Shown piece after piece: positions 46,856 to 55,828 of a stretch of DNA of 64,000 nucleotides; position 1 is the first letter of the stretch; each line of letters begins with the position of its first letter. The notes beneath the pieces are model-generated. The model had not been told where the DNA came from. It ran no database searches and saw only the letters and a program-made list of their open reading frames with translations. Made by a program: the position numbers and the translations under genes. The stretch comes from Thalassobacterium sedimentorum (GTDB lineage: Bacteria > Verrucomicrobiota > Verrucomicrobiia > Opitutales > Coraliomargaritaceae), in the NCBI RefSeq assembly GCF_031127905.1, contig NZ_JARXIC010000006.1:119179-183178 (forward strand), written 5' to 3'.

Positions 46856-48193
46856 ATGCTGTCTATGACTCCAGAATTCATTAGCGAATTTCTCCTTAAT
46901 TATAATGTCAACGCCGCTGCCGCAAGTATCATCGGCCTACTGGTGGCTGGACTGTATCTGTTCATATTGGCACTTCTGGCTAACTTTGTAGCAAAACGGT
47001 TCATCGCTTATGTCGTACACCCAGTAATACGAAAAACCTCGATGCAGTGGGACGACTTACTGATTGAGCACAAGGTAATCGTACGCTTCTCTCACATCGT
47101 CCCTGCTGCAATTATTCATTTTTTCGCACCCGCACTATTTGCACACACACCAACCATAGCGAGTTTCTTTCAATTACTAGTCAACATCTACCTAATCGTG
47201 ATCATTTTATTCGTGATCGATGGTGTGTTGAATTTCACGCGCTCATTATGGGAGCGCAGTTCCATGGGAAGACGCTACCCCGCCAAGAGCTTCGTTCAGG
47301 CCGCAAAGCTTGTCGTGAACCTGATCGGTTTCATTTTCATTCTTTCATCCATATTGGAAAAATCCCCGTTAGTCCTGTTTTCTGGTTTAGGTGCAGTCAC
47401 AGCAATCTTACTCTTAATTTTTAAAGACGCCATACTTGGCTTGGTGGCCGGCTTCCAGCTCTCTGTCAACAATATGGTCATGGTCGACGATTGGATCGAA
47501 ATGCCGGCTCGCGGCGCCGATGGTAGCGTGATCGATGTATCACTCACCACAGTCAAAGTACAAAACTGGGATAAGACGATTACCACTGTACCAACTTATG
47601 CACTCATTACAGATTCTTTTAAGAATTGGCGTGGAATGAGTGAAGCGGGCGGTCGACGCATCAAACGCAGTTTACATATTGACCTGCGCACGATCCAATT
47701 TGCCGACGAAGAGCTCTTGGAGCGCTTCAAACGTATCCGCCTGCTTCGCCCATATCTTGAAACAAAGCTCGAAGAGATCCAAAAATACAACGATGGCGTA
47801 GGTGAGGAACTCTCTGAACTAATCAACGGGCGCCGCTTGACAAATGTAGGGACTTTTCGCGCCTACTGTGTCGCCTATTTGCGTAACCATCCCAAGATTC
47901 ATCAGGATATGACGCTTTTAGTGCGTCAATTAACCCCAAATGCTCACGGTTTACCGCTAGAAATTTACGTATTCACCAATGATATCGCTTGGGCACGCTA
48001 TGAAGATATACAGGGAGATATCTTTGATCATTTCCTCTCAGTCCTGCCTGAATTTGGCTTAAGTGCTTACCAAGCCCCCAGTGGTTCAGACCTTGAAAAG
48101 GCTGGCTTGACACTCATTAAGCAATCAACCGACAAGCCTGAAGCAATCTCGGATAACACAGTACTTGAGCCTGTTAACTCAGCGAGTGAATAA
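46856..48193 (+). CDS. MscS-family mechanosensitive channel, YbdG-like
   Basis: 445 residues with about four to five N-terminal membrane helices (to about residue 185), the pore-lining TM3 and beta domain ('FKDAILGLVAGFQLSVNNMV', 'VDDWIEMPARGADGSVIDVS', 'TVPTYALITDSFKNWRGMSE'), and a C-terminal cytoplasmic cage. The inserted long form of the beta domain and the 'NWRGMSEAGGRRIKRSL' segment are typical of E. coli YbdG-type channels, which respond to mild osmotic stress. A 170-bp gap without recognisable features separates it from the upstream gene. Confidence 0.9.
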   Translation: MLSMTPEFISEFLLNYNVNAAAASIIGLLVAGLYLFILALLANFVAKRFIAYVVHPVIRKTSMQWDDLLIEHKVIVRFSHIVPAAIIHFFAPALFAHTPTIASFFQLLVNIYLIVIILFVIDGVLNFTRSLWERSSMGRRYPAKSFVQAAKLVVNLIGFIFILSSILEKSPLVLFSGLGAVTAILLLIFKDAILGLVAGFQLSVNNMVMVDDWIEMPARGADGSVIDVSLTTVKVQNWDKTITTVPTYALITDSFKNWRGMSEAGGRRIKRSLHIDLRTIQFADEELLERFKRIRLLRPYLETKLEEIQKYNDGVGEELSELINGRRLTNVGTFRAYCVAYLRNHPKIHQDMTLLVRQLTPNAHGLPLEIYVFTNDIAWARYEDIQGDIFDHFLSVLPEFGLSAYQAPSGSDLEKAGLTLIKQSTDKPEAISDNTVLEPVNSASE

Positions 48194-48248
48194 GTGACAG
48201 ATACCCTGGAAATGCACCAAGTGATTGGACTACTCCTCCCCTGATTGA

Positions 48249-48713
48249 CTACTGGTTGGCCGTGCTGACAATGGCTTGAAACTCCGCTTCACTCACAGGA
48301 CAAATCGATAGACGATTGCCACGCTGTAGCGCGCGCATGTCTGCAAGTGCTGGCATCGATTTCATTTCCTGAAGCGAAACCAAGCGCTTCAAGTCAGCCT
48401 TATAGCTAACGTCGACAAGCATCCAACGAGGTTTCGCTGGATCGCTCTTAGCGTCGAAATATTTCGATTTAGGGTCGAACGCAGTGGGGTCTGGGTACGC
48501 TGCACTGGCCACTTGAGCAATTCCAGCCACACCTGGAGGATTGGTATTCGAATGATAAAACAATATGGTATCTCCCACCTGCATCACATCTCGCATGAAA
48601 TTACGTGCCTGATAATTGCGCACTCCATCCCATGGTTCAGTTTGATTCGGGCGTGCCTTAAGATCTTCAAACGAAAAGACATCAGGTTCGGATTTCATTA
48701 ACCAGTAATTCAT
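48249..48713 (-). CDS. EVE-domain protein
   Basis: 154 residues forming one EVE (PUA-like) domain: 'YWLMKSEPDVFSFEDLKA', 'WDGVRNYQARNFMRDVMQVG', 'FYHSNTNPPGVAGIAQV' and 'WMLVDVSY'. EVE domains bind modified bases in DNA or RNA. It is downstream of parB on the same strand (27-bp gap) and convergent with the MscS gene. The ligand in this organism is unknown. Confidence 0.92.
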   Translation of the reverse strand: MNYWLMKSEPDVFSFEDLKARPNQTEPWDGVRNYQARNFMRDVMQVGDTILFYHSNTNPPGVAGIAQVASAAYPDPTAFDPKSKYFDAKSDPAKPRWMLVDVSYKADLKRLVSLQEMKSMPALADMRALQRGNRLSICPVSEAEFQAIVSTANQ

Positions 48714-48740
48714 ATTCTAAGATACAGATAGGATACTCAA

Positions 48741-49733
48741 CTATTGTAAACCAAGCTTTTCCAGAATTCGGTCGAGATCTTCGTTGCCAAAATACTCGAT
48801 GGTAATACGCCCCTTCTTCGCGGTATGTTTAAGCGCCACGCGAGTATTAAAGTGAGCCCCCATACGTTTTTCAAGATCTCGGATAGCGGTCTGCTCGGCC
48901 TCTGGAGTTTTGCTGGTGCCTTTATTAGCAGTGCTGGCGCGCCCCTCCTTCAAGCGTCGCACTTGGGCTTCGGCCTCACGCACGCTCATGCCAGTTTCAA
49001 TGATCCGACGTGCGAGTAATTTGCGATGCTCCAAACTTTCAAGTCCAAGCAGAACTTTTGCGTGCCCGGTTGAAATAAGACGACGGCTCAGATAACCTTG
49101 AATCTCGGAGCCAAGTGTCAACAAACGCAAGGCGTTGGCCACAGTGGCACGCCCCTTGCCAACACGCTCGGCAGCTGCCTCTTGAGTCAGATCAAAATCA
49201 CGCACAAGGCTGGCATAACCAAGTGCTTCATCAATCGGATTCAGATTCTCGCGCTGAAGATTCTCAATTAAAGCGAGAGTCGCTGAGGAAGCGTCACTCG
49301 CTTCAATAATGCGAGCAGGGATCGTCTTGATTTTTAGATACTTAAACGCGCGTAAACGACGCTCACCTGCAATCAGTTCAAATTTTCCACCTTTTGCACG
49401 TACCACAATCGGCTGCAAGAGTCCTTCAGACTGAATACTCTTCGCCAATTCTTCAACGTATTCTTCATGAATTTCGCGGCGTGGCTGGTAGGGATTGGCC
49501 ACCACATCATTGACTTCAATTTCACGATAACCGGGGGCAGTGGCTGCGCTAGTAGTGGCTGCCTGCGTCGTCTTTACCGCGGGCTTGGATTGACTCGCAG
49601 CTGAAGCTTGCTTGGACGCCGTTTTTTTTGTCACTTGCGAGCTGGTTTCGGATTTAGTCTGAGGCTGTGAGCTACCGACTCCGGAAATGAGGCCGCCGAG
49701 TCCGCGGCCGAGTCTTGTTTTAGAATTTGACAT
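48741..49733 (-). CDS. parB: Chromosome-partitioning protein ParB
   Basis: 330 residues. The N-terminus 'KTRLGRGLGGLI' is the ParA-contacting box. A Ser/Thr/Ala/Lys/Gln-rich linker (about 18-68) follows, then the CTPase/ParB core with 'VANPYQPRREI' and 'ELIAGERRLRAFKYL', the helix-turn-helix 'LTQEAAAERVGKGRATVANA' that reads parS, and a C-terminal dimerisation domain. ParA is not upstream; instead a LysM/coiled-coil gene ends 2 bp before it on the same strand. I did not find a parS palindrome in the window. Confidence 0.93.
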   Translation of the reverse strand: MSNSKTRLGRGLGGLISGVGSSQPQTKSETSSQVTKKTASKQASAASQSKPAVKTTQAATTSAATAPGYREIEVNDVVANPYQPRREIHEEYVEELAKSIQSEGLLQPIVVRAKGGKFELIAGERRLRAFKYLKIKTIPARIIEASDASSATLALIENLQRENLNPIDEALGYASLVRDFDLTQEAAAERVGKGRATVANALRLLTLGSEIQGYLSRRLISTGHAKVLLGLESLEHRKLLARRIIETGMSVREAEAQVRRLKEGRASTANKGTSKTPEAEQTAIRDLEKRMGAHFNTRVALKHTAKKGRITIEYFGNEDLDRILEKLGLQ

Positions 49734-49735
49734 GT

Positions 49736-50341
49736 TTACTGTGCGATCGGGATGAAAATAGTTTCGCCTACCTGTAGGTCACGGGCTGGATTCACAATCT
49801 TATTGGCATTTTGAATATTCTTTACTGTAGAACCATGCACCCGCGCAATTTTGCTGAGGGTATCTCCGGAGCGAACTACGTAAGGTTTGCCCGTCTTGGG
49901 AAAATCATCTGAAAAATGCACTGAAGCCGCTACCTGAGGTTGACTATCCACTGCCTTCGCCACCGAATTAATCGCTGCCTGAGTTTCTGTAGCTAATGCA
50001 CTCACCTGACGGTTAACCTCGGCAAGTATCTGTTGCTTCTGCGCATCGTCTGCAGCACGATATTCCCGACGCAGGGTTTCAATCGCACTAGACAGGTTGG
50101 AAATTTGTACCTCGGTATCACGACTCGAACTGGCGGCAGCAAGCTCCGCACGCAAACGAGCATTTTCGCGATGCAGTTCCTCAATTTCAAGCCGCAGCGT
50201 TTTAAGGTTCTGCGCGAGCAGGTTCATATCCTGACTCATGTTTGCGACGGTCACGCGGAGATTATCCTGAGCGACCACCGGAGTGACATAGACACAAAGG
50301 GTGCAAAGGCAAAAAAACGCCGTAGTGAAAGATTTGATCAT
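49736..50341 (-). CDS. Secreted coiled-coil LysM protein
   Basis: 201 residues from ATG 50341, which starts a signal peptide ('MIKSFTTAFFCLCTLCVYVT', cleaved after 'PVVAQ'). Residues about 30-120 are a coiled coil ('LKTLRLEIEELHRENARLRA'), and residues about 150-201 a LysM peptidoglycan-binding domain ('YVVRSGDTLSKIARVHGSTV', 'NPARDLQVGETIFIPI'). The frame runs to 50377 but that would precede the signal. It is immediately upstream of parB (2-bp gap), so the two are probably co-transcribed. It is divergent from lgt. Confidence 0.88.
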   Translation of the reverse strand: MIKSFTTAFFCLCTLCVYVTPVVAQDNLRVTVANMSQDMNLLAQNLKTLRLEIEELHRENARLRAELAAASSSRDTEVQISNLSSAIETLRREYRAADDAQKQQILAEVNRQVSALATETQAAINSVAKAVDSQPQVAASVHFSDDFPKTGKPYVVRSGDTLSKIARVHGSTVKNIQNANKIVNPARDLQVGETIFIPIAQ

Positions 50342-50465
50342 AAAATAGGAAGATTTCGGCACAGGCTGAAATGTCAAAGAAAAGAGTGGAGATTCAGTGT
50401 ATTGGCAATAAGTAGTAAAAGCAGTTGAATCGCGGGGGGCATACTATTCTGTAAATTGCATCAAC

Positions 50466-51317
50466 ATGATCGAACAAAGCCAATACTGGGTACACAATTT
50501 AAGCCCCTTTCTAATTCGTTTTCCCGAGAACCCACTGGGGCTCGACGGAATTCGTTACTATGGACTCGCGTACTTACTTGGCTTTCTGGGGGCTTGGCTC
50601 TTATTGAAGCTCTACGATAACAAGAAAAAATTCGCAATTGATGCCGATGCCCGAGCAAGCCTGATGACGGCGATTATTCTGGGCGTTTTAGTCGGTGGCC
50701 GCGTCGGCTACATGCTACTTTACGATTTGGAGGCATTTTTAGCCAATCCCCTATTAGTTCTACGTGTGGATCAAGGCGGAATGGCAAGCCATGGGGGCTT
50801 TATAGGCGTGATGTTCGCGCTTCTATGGTTTGCACGTAAACAAGGATGTGGCTTCCTCCATTTGAGTGACGTCGTAGTCACCTTGGCTCCAATGGGATTA
50901 ATGTTTGGCCGAATCGCGAACTTTATCAATGGAGAACTCTGGGGACGTATCACAACAGTCAGTTGGGCAGTAATTTTCCTGGATAGCCCCAAGAGCTACA
51001 ATCCGCTGTTAGAGACCTATGGCCCGCAACCACGCCATCCCTCGCAGCTGTATGAAGCCGCTCTCGAAGGAGGCCTAATGCTTGCATATGTCCAGTGGCG
51101 CTTCTGGTGCACCCGCCCACCAGCGGGTCAACTTGCGGGAGAGTTTTTGATTGGCTATGCACTTGTCAGGATCCTGGGCGAACTCTTTCGCGAACCAGAT
51201 GCAGCGCTTGTATTCGGCCTCAGCCGCGGGCAATTTTACTCAATGTTCATGATAATTGCTGGTACTGTAGCCATTTGGCTAGCACGCCGCTCCCGGAACA
51301 CGCCAGCTCCGTCATAG
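50466..51317 (+). CDS. lgt: Prolipoprotein diacylglyceryl transferase
   Basis: 283-residue membrane enzyme that moves diacylglycerol from phosphatidylglycerol to the lipobox cysteine. 'DGIRYYGLAYLLGFLGAW' is the first helix region, 'GGRVGYMLLYD' and 'GGMASHGGFIGVM' are the HGG motifs, 'GRIANFINGELWGR' is the Lgt signature with the essential Arg, and 'HPSQLYEA' follows. Seven hydrophobic segments fit. It is divergent from the LysM-parB pair. Confidence 0.95.
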   Translation: MIEQSQYWVHNLSPFLIRFPENPLGLDGIRYYGLAYLLGFLGAWLLLKLYDNKKKFAIDADARASLMTAIILGVLVGGRVGYMLLYDLEAFLANPLLVLRVDQGGMASHGGFIGVMFALLWFARKQGCGFLHLSDVVVTLAPMGLMFGRIANFINGELWGRITTVSWAVIFLDSPKSYNPLLETYGPQPRHPSQLYEAALEGGLMLAYVQWRFWCTRPPAGQLAGEFLIGYALVRILGELFREPDAALVFGLSRGQFYSMFMIIAGTVAIWLARRSRNTPAPS

Positions 51318-51376
51318 TGTGGAACCGACGCCGGAACCATGAAACTCAGAATGAGAATTAATGCATGTAATCGCGT

Positions 51377-52225
51377 TTAACGGAAGCAAAGCACCGGCAC
51401 ATAGCAACTGCGTAGTAATTCCGTCGTGGTGCTACCGATTAACAACTCACGTATGCGACTATGTCCATAAGCACCCAGTAGCAACAGATCAATATCCGAT
51501 TGCACCACGTATTCGGCAATTGCTGTCTCCACCTCCCCCGTCAGCATTTGGCAAGTCGGCGCTAGGGCCGCTGCTTTCAAAACAGCCTCAGCTTCATTGA
51601 GTCGCTGTGTTGCCTCATCCTCTTTATGCCCTTCAACACAAACAATGATGTGCAAGTCCATTGAACGGAAAGGTTCGTTGGCAATAATGTAATTGAGCGC
51701 TTTCCGGCAACTGGCACCCCCATCATAAGCTATCGCAATACTATCTATAGGTTTAAACTGACGATTCGTCACTAAGCAGGGCTGCTCGACGGAGCGAAGC
51801 ACACGCTCCAGCATCGACCCCAAATGCTCGGTTGCGAAATTTGCATTCTCCCCGCGCTTTCCCATCAATACCAAGTCTGCCATGTCGGCATAATCGGACA
51901 TCACATCAACCAATAAGCCAGTCTCATGATGGAAAGTGATCTTGACCTCGTCCACTCCTGCACCCTGTAAAGTTTTGAGCGCATGCTCTTTGACAAACTG
52001 TGCCTTAACTTCCTCAACTTCATGCAATTGCGAAACCATGCCTTCAAATGGCTGGATCCCTAGGCTACCACTAAAATCAGCCACAGCCGGAATCTCGAAC
52101 TGACGTAAGTCAGTGACATAGAGCACACTAATACTGGCATTTGTATGCTGACTAAGCCATGCTCCGTAAAGGCAGGCTTCGTGCGAGTAGTTAGAACCAT
52201 CTGTGCAGATTAGAATATTTTTCAT
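51377..52225 (-). CDS. Tandem universal stress protein
   Basis: 282 residues with two UspA domains. The first ends with the ATP-binding loop 'MGKRGENANFATEHLGSMLE', the second with 'LGAYGHSRIRELLIGSTTTE', both fitting G-x2-G-x9-G-(S/T). 'NILICTDGSNYSHEACLYGA' is the first strand and helix. Such proteins bind ATP and are induced under stress or growth arrest; the role here is inferred. Confidence 0.9.
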   Translation of the reverse strand: MKNILICTDGSNYSHEACLYGAWLSQHTNASISVLYVTDLRQFEIPAVADFSGSLGIQPFEGMVSQLHEVEEVKAQFVKEHALKTLQGAGVDEVKITFHHETGLLVDVMSDYADMADLVLMGKRGENANFATEHLGSMLERVLRSVEQPCLVTNRQFKPIDSIAIAYDGGASCRKALNYIIANEPFRSMDLHIIVCVEGHKEDEATQRLNEAEAVLKAAALAPTCQMLTGEVETAIAEYVVQSDIDLLLLGAYGHSRIRELLIGSTTTELLRSCYVPVLCFR

Positions 52226-52308
52226 CGCAATATTGGGTTATATAAGAGTCATCAAATGACTATTTTCTTCGACGCAATAATACTATCCAAAGATTGATAT
52301 AGAGCAAC

Positions 52309-52346
52309 TGAAAACCGCGATTCCGGAGAAGTCTGAAATCGCGGTT
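52309..52346 (-). terminator. Intrinsic terminator of glgC
   Basis: A perfect 10-bp stem (AACCGCGATT with AATCGCGGTT, 14-nt loop) lies 52 bp after the glgC stop. On the minus strand it is followed by a short T run (A4 on plus at 52311-52314, partly in the stem). Strong hairpin, modest T-tract. Confidence 0.7.
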
Positions 52347-52397
52347 GATATTTAGCCCTATCTGCCAAAAGGCTTGTTAATTTGCTGTCAATTCCCG

Positions 52398-53693
52398 CTA
52401 GGCTTTTAACACAAAACCGTCGGGCACAATGGTTTCTTTGCAGACAACCAGCACTCCATCACGAATGGCAATATCGACATCAGGCCCGAAGTTATCTGGC
52501 AGCCCAGTGGGATCTAGCACGACATTGTTACCGATACGCACGTTCTTATCCAGAATTGCATTTTTGATCACACAGTGTTGGCCTACCCCGAAATTTGGAC
52601 GATTCTGCTGCAGGTTATCCTCAATATCCTCCATGGTTTCGAAGTTATCCGCCCCCATCATCACAACATTCTCCAACTCGCTTTTCTCACGCACAACCGA
52701 ACGCACCCCGAGCGTGGAATGCTTTATTTTCGCATCCGTGACAATGCATCCATCCGCGAGAATCGCACGGTCGATAATACAAGAATTAATCTTCGAAGCG
52801 GGCAAGAAGCGGGCATGGGTGAAAATGCGGGCCTCTTCATCAAAAAAGTTAAACGGTGGCACTGGATCTGTTAATCGAATATTCGATTCGAAGAACGCCT
52901 TCACCGTTCCGATATCTTCCCAATAGTCATCGAAAACGTAACTGCACATCTTCGACTTTCCGAGTAAACCTGGAATGATCTCCTTGCCAAAATCCGTCGT
53001 ATCCGTCTTTAACGCCTCAATCAACGTGTTGGCATTAAAGACATAAATGCCCATCGATGCCAGACAGTAGCCTCGCCCTCCCGGGTCCTTCATTTTGTTC
53101 AAGACGTTCTGACCTACCGCCAAACCTTTAATGACTTCAGGATCCGTGGGTTTTTCAACAAATTCCGTGACTTCCAAGTCCTCATTGACCCGCATTAAGC
53201 CAAGTCCTTCCGCTTCATCAAGACCAAGCGGCTTAGCCGTAATCGTCACCTCTGCGCCAGATGCGTCGTGCTCTCGAACCACATCTGCCAGGTCCATTCG
53301 ATACAATTGATCACCAGACAAAATCACGTATAGATCACCTTCACTATGCCCTTGAAAGTGGTGCATATTCTGACGCACGGCATCGGCCGTGCCCTGGTAC
53401 CAGGTGTCGCCCTTGTTCGTTTGCTCTGCAGACAAAATATCAACAAAACCGCCGGCATAGGGATCGAATTTATAAGATTCCTGGATGTGACGATGCAGGG
53501 AAGCCGTGTTAAATTGCGATAAAACGTAGATCTGGTTGTAGCCCGAGTTCAGGCAATTACTAATCGGTATATCAACCAAGCGGTATTTGCCAGCCAGTGG
53601 AACAGCAGGCTTACAGCGGTCGCGCGTCAGAGGGCTCAAGCGCGAGCCACGGCCACCGCCCATAATTATGCAGATGATTTTTCGTTTTTTCAT
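52398..53693 (-). CDS. glgC: Glucose-1-phosphate adenylyltransferase
   Basis: Makes ADP-glucose for glycogen synthesis. 'IIMGGGRGSRLSPLTRDRCK' is the pyrophosphorylase signature with the allosteric-site arginines, 'PAVPLAGKYRLVDIPISN' follows, 'GTADAVRQNMHHF' and 'EDIGTVKAFFESN' are further GlgC motifs, and a left-handed beta-helix with hexapeptide repeats fills the C-terminus. ATG 53693 starts right before the signature; an upstream ATG at 53720 is possible. Divergent from glmS. It has a clear terminator downstream. Confidence 0.94.
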   Translation of the reverse strand: MKKRKIICIIMGGGRGSRLSPLTRDRCKPAVPLAGKYRLVDIPISNCLNSGYNQIYVLSQFNTASLHRHIQESYKFDPYAGGFVDILSAEQTNKGDTWYQGTADAVRQNMHHFQGHSEGDLYVILSGDQLYRMDLADVVREHDASGAEVTITAKPLGLDEAEGLGLMRVNEDLEVTEFVEKPTDPEVIKGLAVGQNVLNKMKDPGGRGYCLASMGIYVFNANTLIEALKTDTTDFGKEIIPGLLGKSKMCSYVFDDYWEDIGTVKAFFESNIRLTDPVPPFNFFDEEARIFTHARFLPASKINSCIIDRAILADGCIVTDAKIKHSTLGVRSVVREKSELENVVMMGADNFETMEDIEDNLQQNRPNFGVGQHCVIKNAILDKNVRIGNNVVLDPTGLPDNFGPDVDIAIRDGVLVVCKETIVPDGFVLKA

Positions 53694-53764
53694 ATTTTCT
53701 GAGGTATCAGGGTGAGTCAATAAGCTTGAAAACTTAAACGCACTCTGAACTTATTTGAAGCTTT

Positions 53765-55615
53765 ATGTGTGGAATTGTTGGATATATCGGCCGCGATCGT
53801 GCGGGAAGTGTCATGCTAGAGGGTTTAAAGCGCTTGGAGTACCGAGGCTACGACTCATCAGGCATGGTTGTCTCTGCAGGCAATGGCTTCGAACAGATCA
53901 AACGCACCGGACGAGTGGTTAATTTAGAAGAAGCACTTGCAGAGCGACAGCTAGGCGGTCAACTGGGCATCAGCCATACCCGCTGGGCAACCCACGGTGA
54001 TGTCACAGAGGCCAATGCTCATCCACACACCAGTAGCGATGGCAAAATCTCACTGGTACATAATGGAGTCATCGAAAATTACTCAGGAATGAAAACTTTC
54101 CTGCAGGAAAAAGGCTATACCTTTCAATCAGAGACGGACTCGGAAGCACTCTGCAACCTAATCGCATACCACTACCAGAAAGAACCACGTGGAAGTGTTA
54201 AAAACGCCTTTCTGGAGGCCGTACGCAAAAGTCTGCGTCATGTCGAAGGCACTTACGGCATTGCAGTCATCTGCTCCGACTACCCGGACGAACTTATCGG
54301 TGCCCGCAAGGGCTCCCCACTAATTATCGGCATCGGAAAAGGTGAGAACTTGCTCGCATCAGATGTCAATGCAATCACCCACTGCACGCAGAACGTCGTC
54401 TATTTAAATGACAATGAGGTGGTGCACCTTAAAAATGACGATTTCTCCATCACCACCGTTTCCAGTAAAAACGTTGAAGCCGTCATTCACAAGGTCGATT
54501 GGGACACTTCCGAATCCGAACTCGGCAGCTATAGCCACTTCATGGAGAAGGAAATCTTTGAACAACCCAATTCCTTGATGAATGGCATGCGCGGTCGCTT
54601 TTCCGACGACGGTAGCACCGCAGTCTTTGGTGGACTGAATTTAACCCCACAGGAACTACGCCAAATTGATCGCATACTGTTTCTCGCTTGTGGCACCGCT
54701 TGGCACTCTTGTTTAGTCGCCGAATATTTAATAGAACGCTTCGCCCGAATCCCCGTTGAAGTGGAATACGCCTCCGAATTCCGTTATCGCAACTCACCAC
54801 TGGACAAAAATACTCTGGTTATCGCGATCAGCCAATCAGGCGAAACCATCGACACACTTGGAGCTCTGCGCGAGGCCAAACGCAAAGGCTATCGCACACT
54901 TGCAATCAACAATAGTGTCGGCTCCACCATCGCACGTGAAAGTGACGGGGGAATCTATCAGCATGCAGGGCCAGAAATCGGTGTCGCATCCACCAAGGCA
55001 TTCACCTCACAAATTATGATCTGTGCGATGCTGGCACTTTATTTAGGCCGCCTACGCGATCTCAGCTACGGGGATGGCGTCGACATCGTCAAAGCACTCA
55101 AGCAAGTACCGGAGCAGGTCCATGCAATCCTGAAGCAGAACGAGAAAATTGAAGCGATTGCCAAGAAATATGCACGCTATGAAGACTGCCTGTTCCTCGG
55201 GCGTCAGCTCATGTTTCCAATCGCGCTCGAGGGGGCGCTGAAATTAAAAGAAATTTCCTACATACATGCCGAGGGCTATCCAGCAGCAGAAATGAAGCAC
55301 GGTCCAATCGCACTGATTTGTGAAGAGTGTCCCAGTGTATTTCTAGCAACCAGTGGGGAGATTTTTCAAAAAAGCCTCGCCAACGTGCAAGAAGTCAAAG
55401 CTCGCAAAGGAAAAGTCATCTGCATCGCCACTGCGGGCTGCGACCTGCCCGAAGGGCTGGTCGATGACATTGTAATTGTCCCTGAATGCCATGAGATTGT
55501 GCAACCCATACTCATGAGCATCCCCATCCAGCTCTTCAGCTATCACGTCGCCCTGGCACGTGGTTGCGACGTAGACAAACCACGCAATCTCGCGAAATCG
55601 GTCACCGTAGAATAG
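53765..55615 (+). CDS. glmS: Glutamine-fructose-6-phosphate aminotransferase
   Basis: First step of UDP-GlcNAc synthesis. Cys2 of 'MCGIVGYIG' is the glutaminase nucleophile, followed by 'EYRGYDSSGM', 'HTRWATHGDVTEANAHPH'. Two SIS sugar-isomerase domains follow: 'ACGTAWHSCLVAEYL', 'AISQSGETIDTL', and the C-terminal tail ends 'AKSVTVE' as expected. 616 residues is full length. The 3' end is followed by the thrS leader. No glmS ribozyme is visible upstream; the gap to glgC is only about 70 bp. Confidence 0.95.
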   Translation: MCGIVGYIGRDRAGSVMLEGLKRLEYRGYDSSGMVVSAGNGFEQIKRTGRVVNLEEALAERQLGGQLGISHTRWATHGDVTEANAHPHTSSDGKISLVHNGVIENYSGMKTFLQEKGYTFQSETDSEALCNLIAYHYQKEPRGSVKNAFLEAVRKSLRHVEGTYGIAVICSDYPDELIGARKGSPLIIGIGKGENLLASDVNAITHCTQNVVYLNDNEVVHLKNDDFSITTVSSKNVEAVIHKVDWDTSESELGSYSHFMEKEIFEQPNSLMNGMRGRFSDDGSTAVFGGLNLTPQELRQIDRILFLACGTAWHSCLVAEYLIERFARIPVEVEYASEFRYRNSPLDKNTLVIAISQSGETIDTLGALREAKRKGYRTLAINNSVGSTIARESDGGIYQHAGPEIGVASTKAFTSQIMICAMLALYLGRLRDLSYGDGVDIVKALKQVPEQVHAILKQNEKIEAIAKKYARYEDCLFLGRQLMFPIALEGALKLKEISYIHAEGYPAAEMKHGPIALICEECPSVFLATSGEIFQKSLANVQEVKARKGKVICIATAGCDLPEGLVDDIVIVPECHEIVQPILMSIPIQLFSYHVALARGCDVDKPRNLAKSVTVE

Positions 55616-55649
55616 ACTGATCCATAAAACTCATTTGCATTGCCTGAAC

Positions 55650-55679
55650 TTACCACATAGGTATTCGTTTGCCTATAAT
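55650..55679 (+). promoter_or_regulatory. Putative promoter of the thrS leader
   Basis: A perfect TATAAT (-10) at 55674-55679 with a weaker TTACCA (-35-like) at 55650-55655, 18-bp spacer. A start of transcription near 55686-55688 would place the leader ORF and hairpins at the 5' end of the thrS transcript. Confidence 0.55.
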
Positions 55680-55711
55680 CTGGTTGGATGAGTCAGCAAA
55701 CCAGGTGTGCA

Positions 55712-55774
55712 ATGACAACAACACACAAAAGAAGCCCGCAGACTGGCCATTGCAGCGCATTCGGCATTGACTAA
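55712..55774 (+). CDS. Putative thrS leader peptide with Thr codon run
   Basis: A 20-codon frame starting ATG at 55712: Met-Thr-Thr-Thr-His-Lys-Arg, ending TAA at 55772-55774. Codons 2-4 are three consecutive ACA threonine codons, and a fourth Thr codon occurs later. An in-frame ATG at 55688 would add eight residues including another Thr. The 5' arm of the antiterminator-like stem (55730-55736) begins 7 nt after the Thr run. Placement between a TATAAT promoter and a terminator hairpin ahead of a threonyl-tRNA synthetase gene is what ribosome-mediated attenuation would need. No clear Shine-Dalgarno sequence is seen. Confidence 0.5.
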   Translation: MTTTHKRSPQTGHCSAFGID

Positions 55775-55812
55775 CAAAGCACAGGCTTCTGTCTTCTGAA
55801 GCTTAATTTTTT
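55730..55812 (+). terminator. Attenuator: alternative hairpins before thrS
   Basis: Terminator form: AGGCTTC (55783-55789) pairs with GAAGCTT (55798-55804) over an 8-nt loop, one G-U pair, followed by T6 at 55807-55812 and a second T-run at 55816-55821. Competing form: AGAAGCC (55730-55736) pairs with GGCTTCT (55784-55790), which would prevent the terminator. The shared segment makes the two exclusive. Together with the Thr-rich leader frame this fits a threonine-responsive attenuator for thrS. Confidence 0.55.
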
Positions 55813-55828
55813 GACTTTTTTGACCACT

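Noticed and set aside
48741..49733. Replication origin near parB
   Set aside because: No DnaA gene, DnaA-box cluster, parA or parS palindrome was found nearby.
53694..53764. glmS ribozyme upstream of glmS
   Set aside because: The gap is about 70 bp and lacks the ribozyme core; the class is mainly found in Firmicutes.
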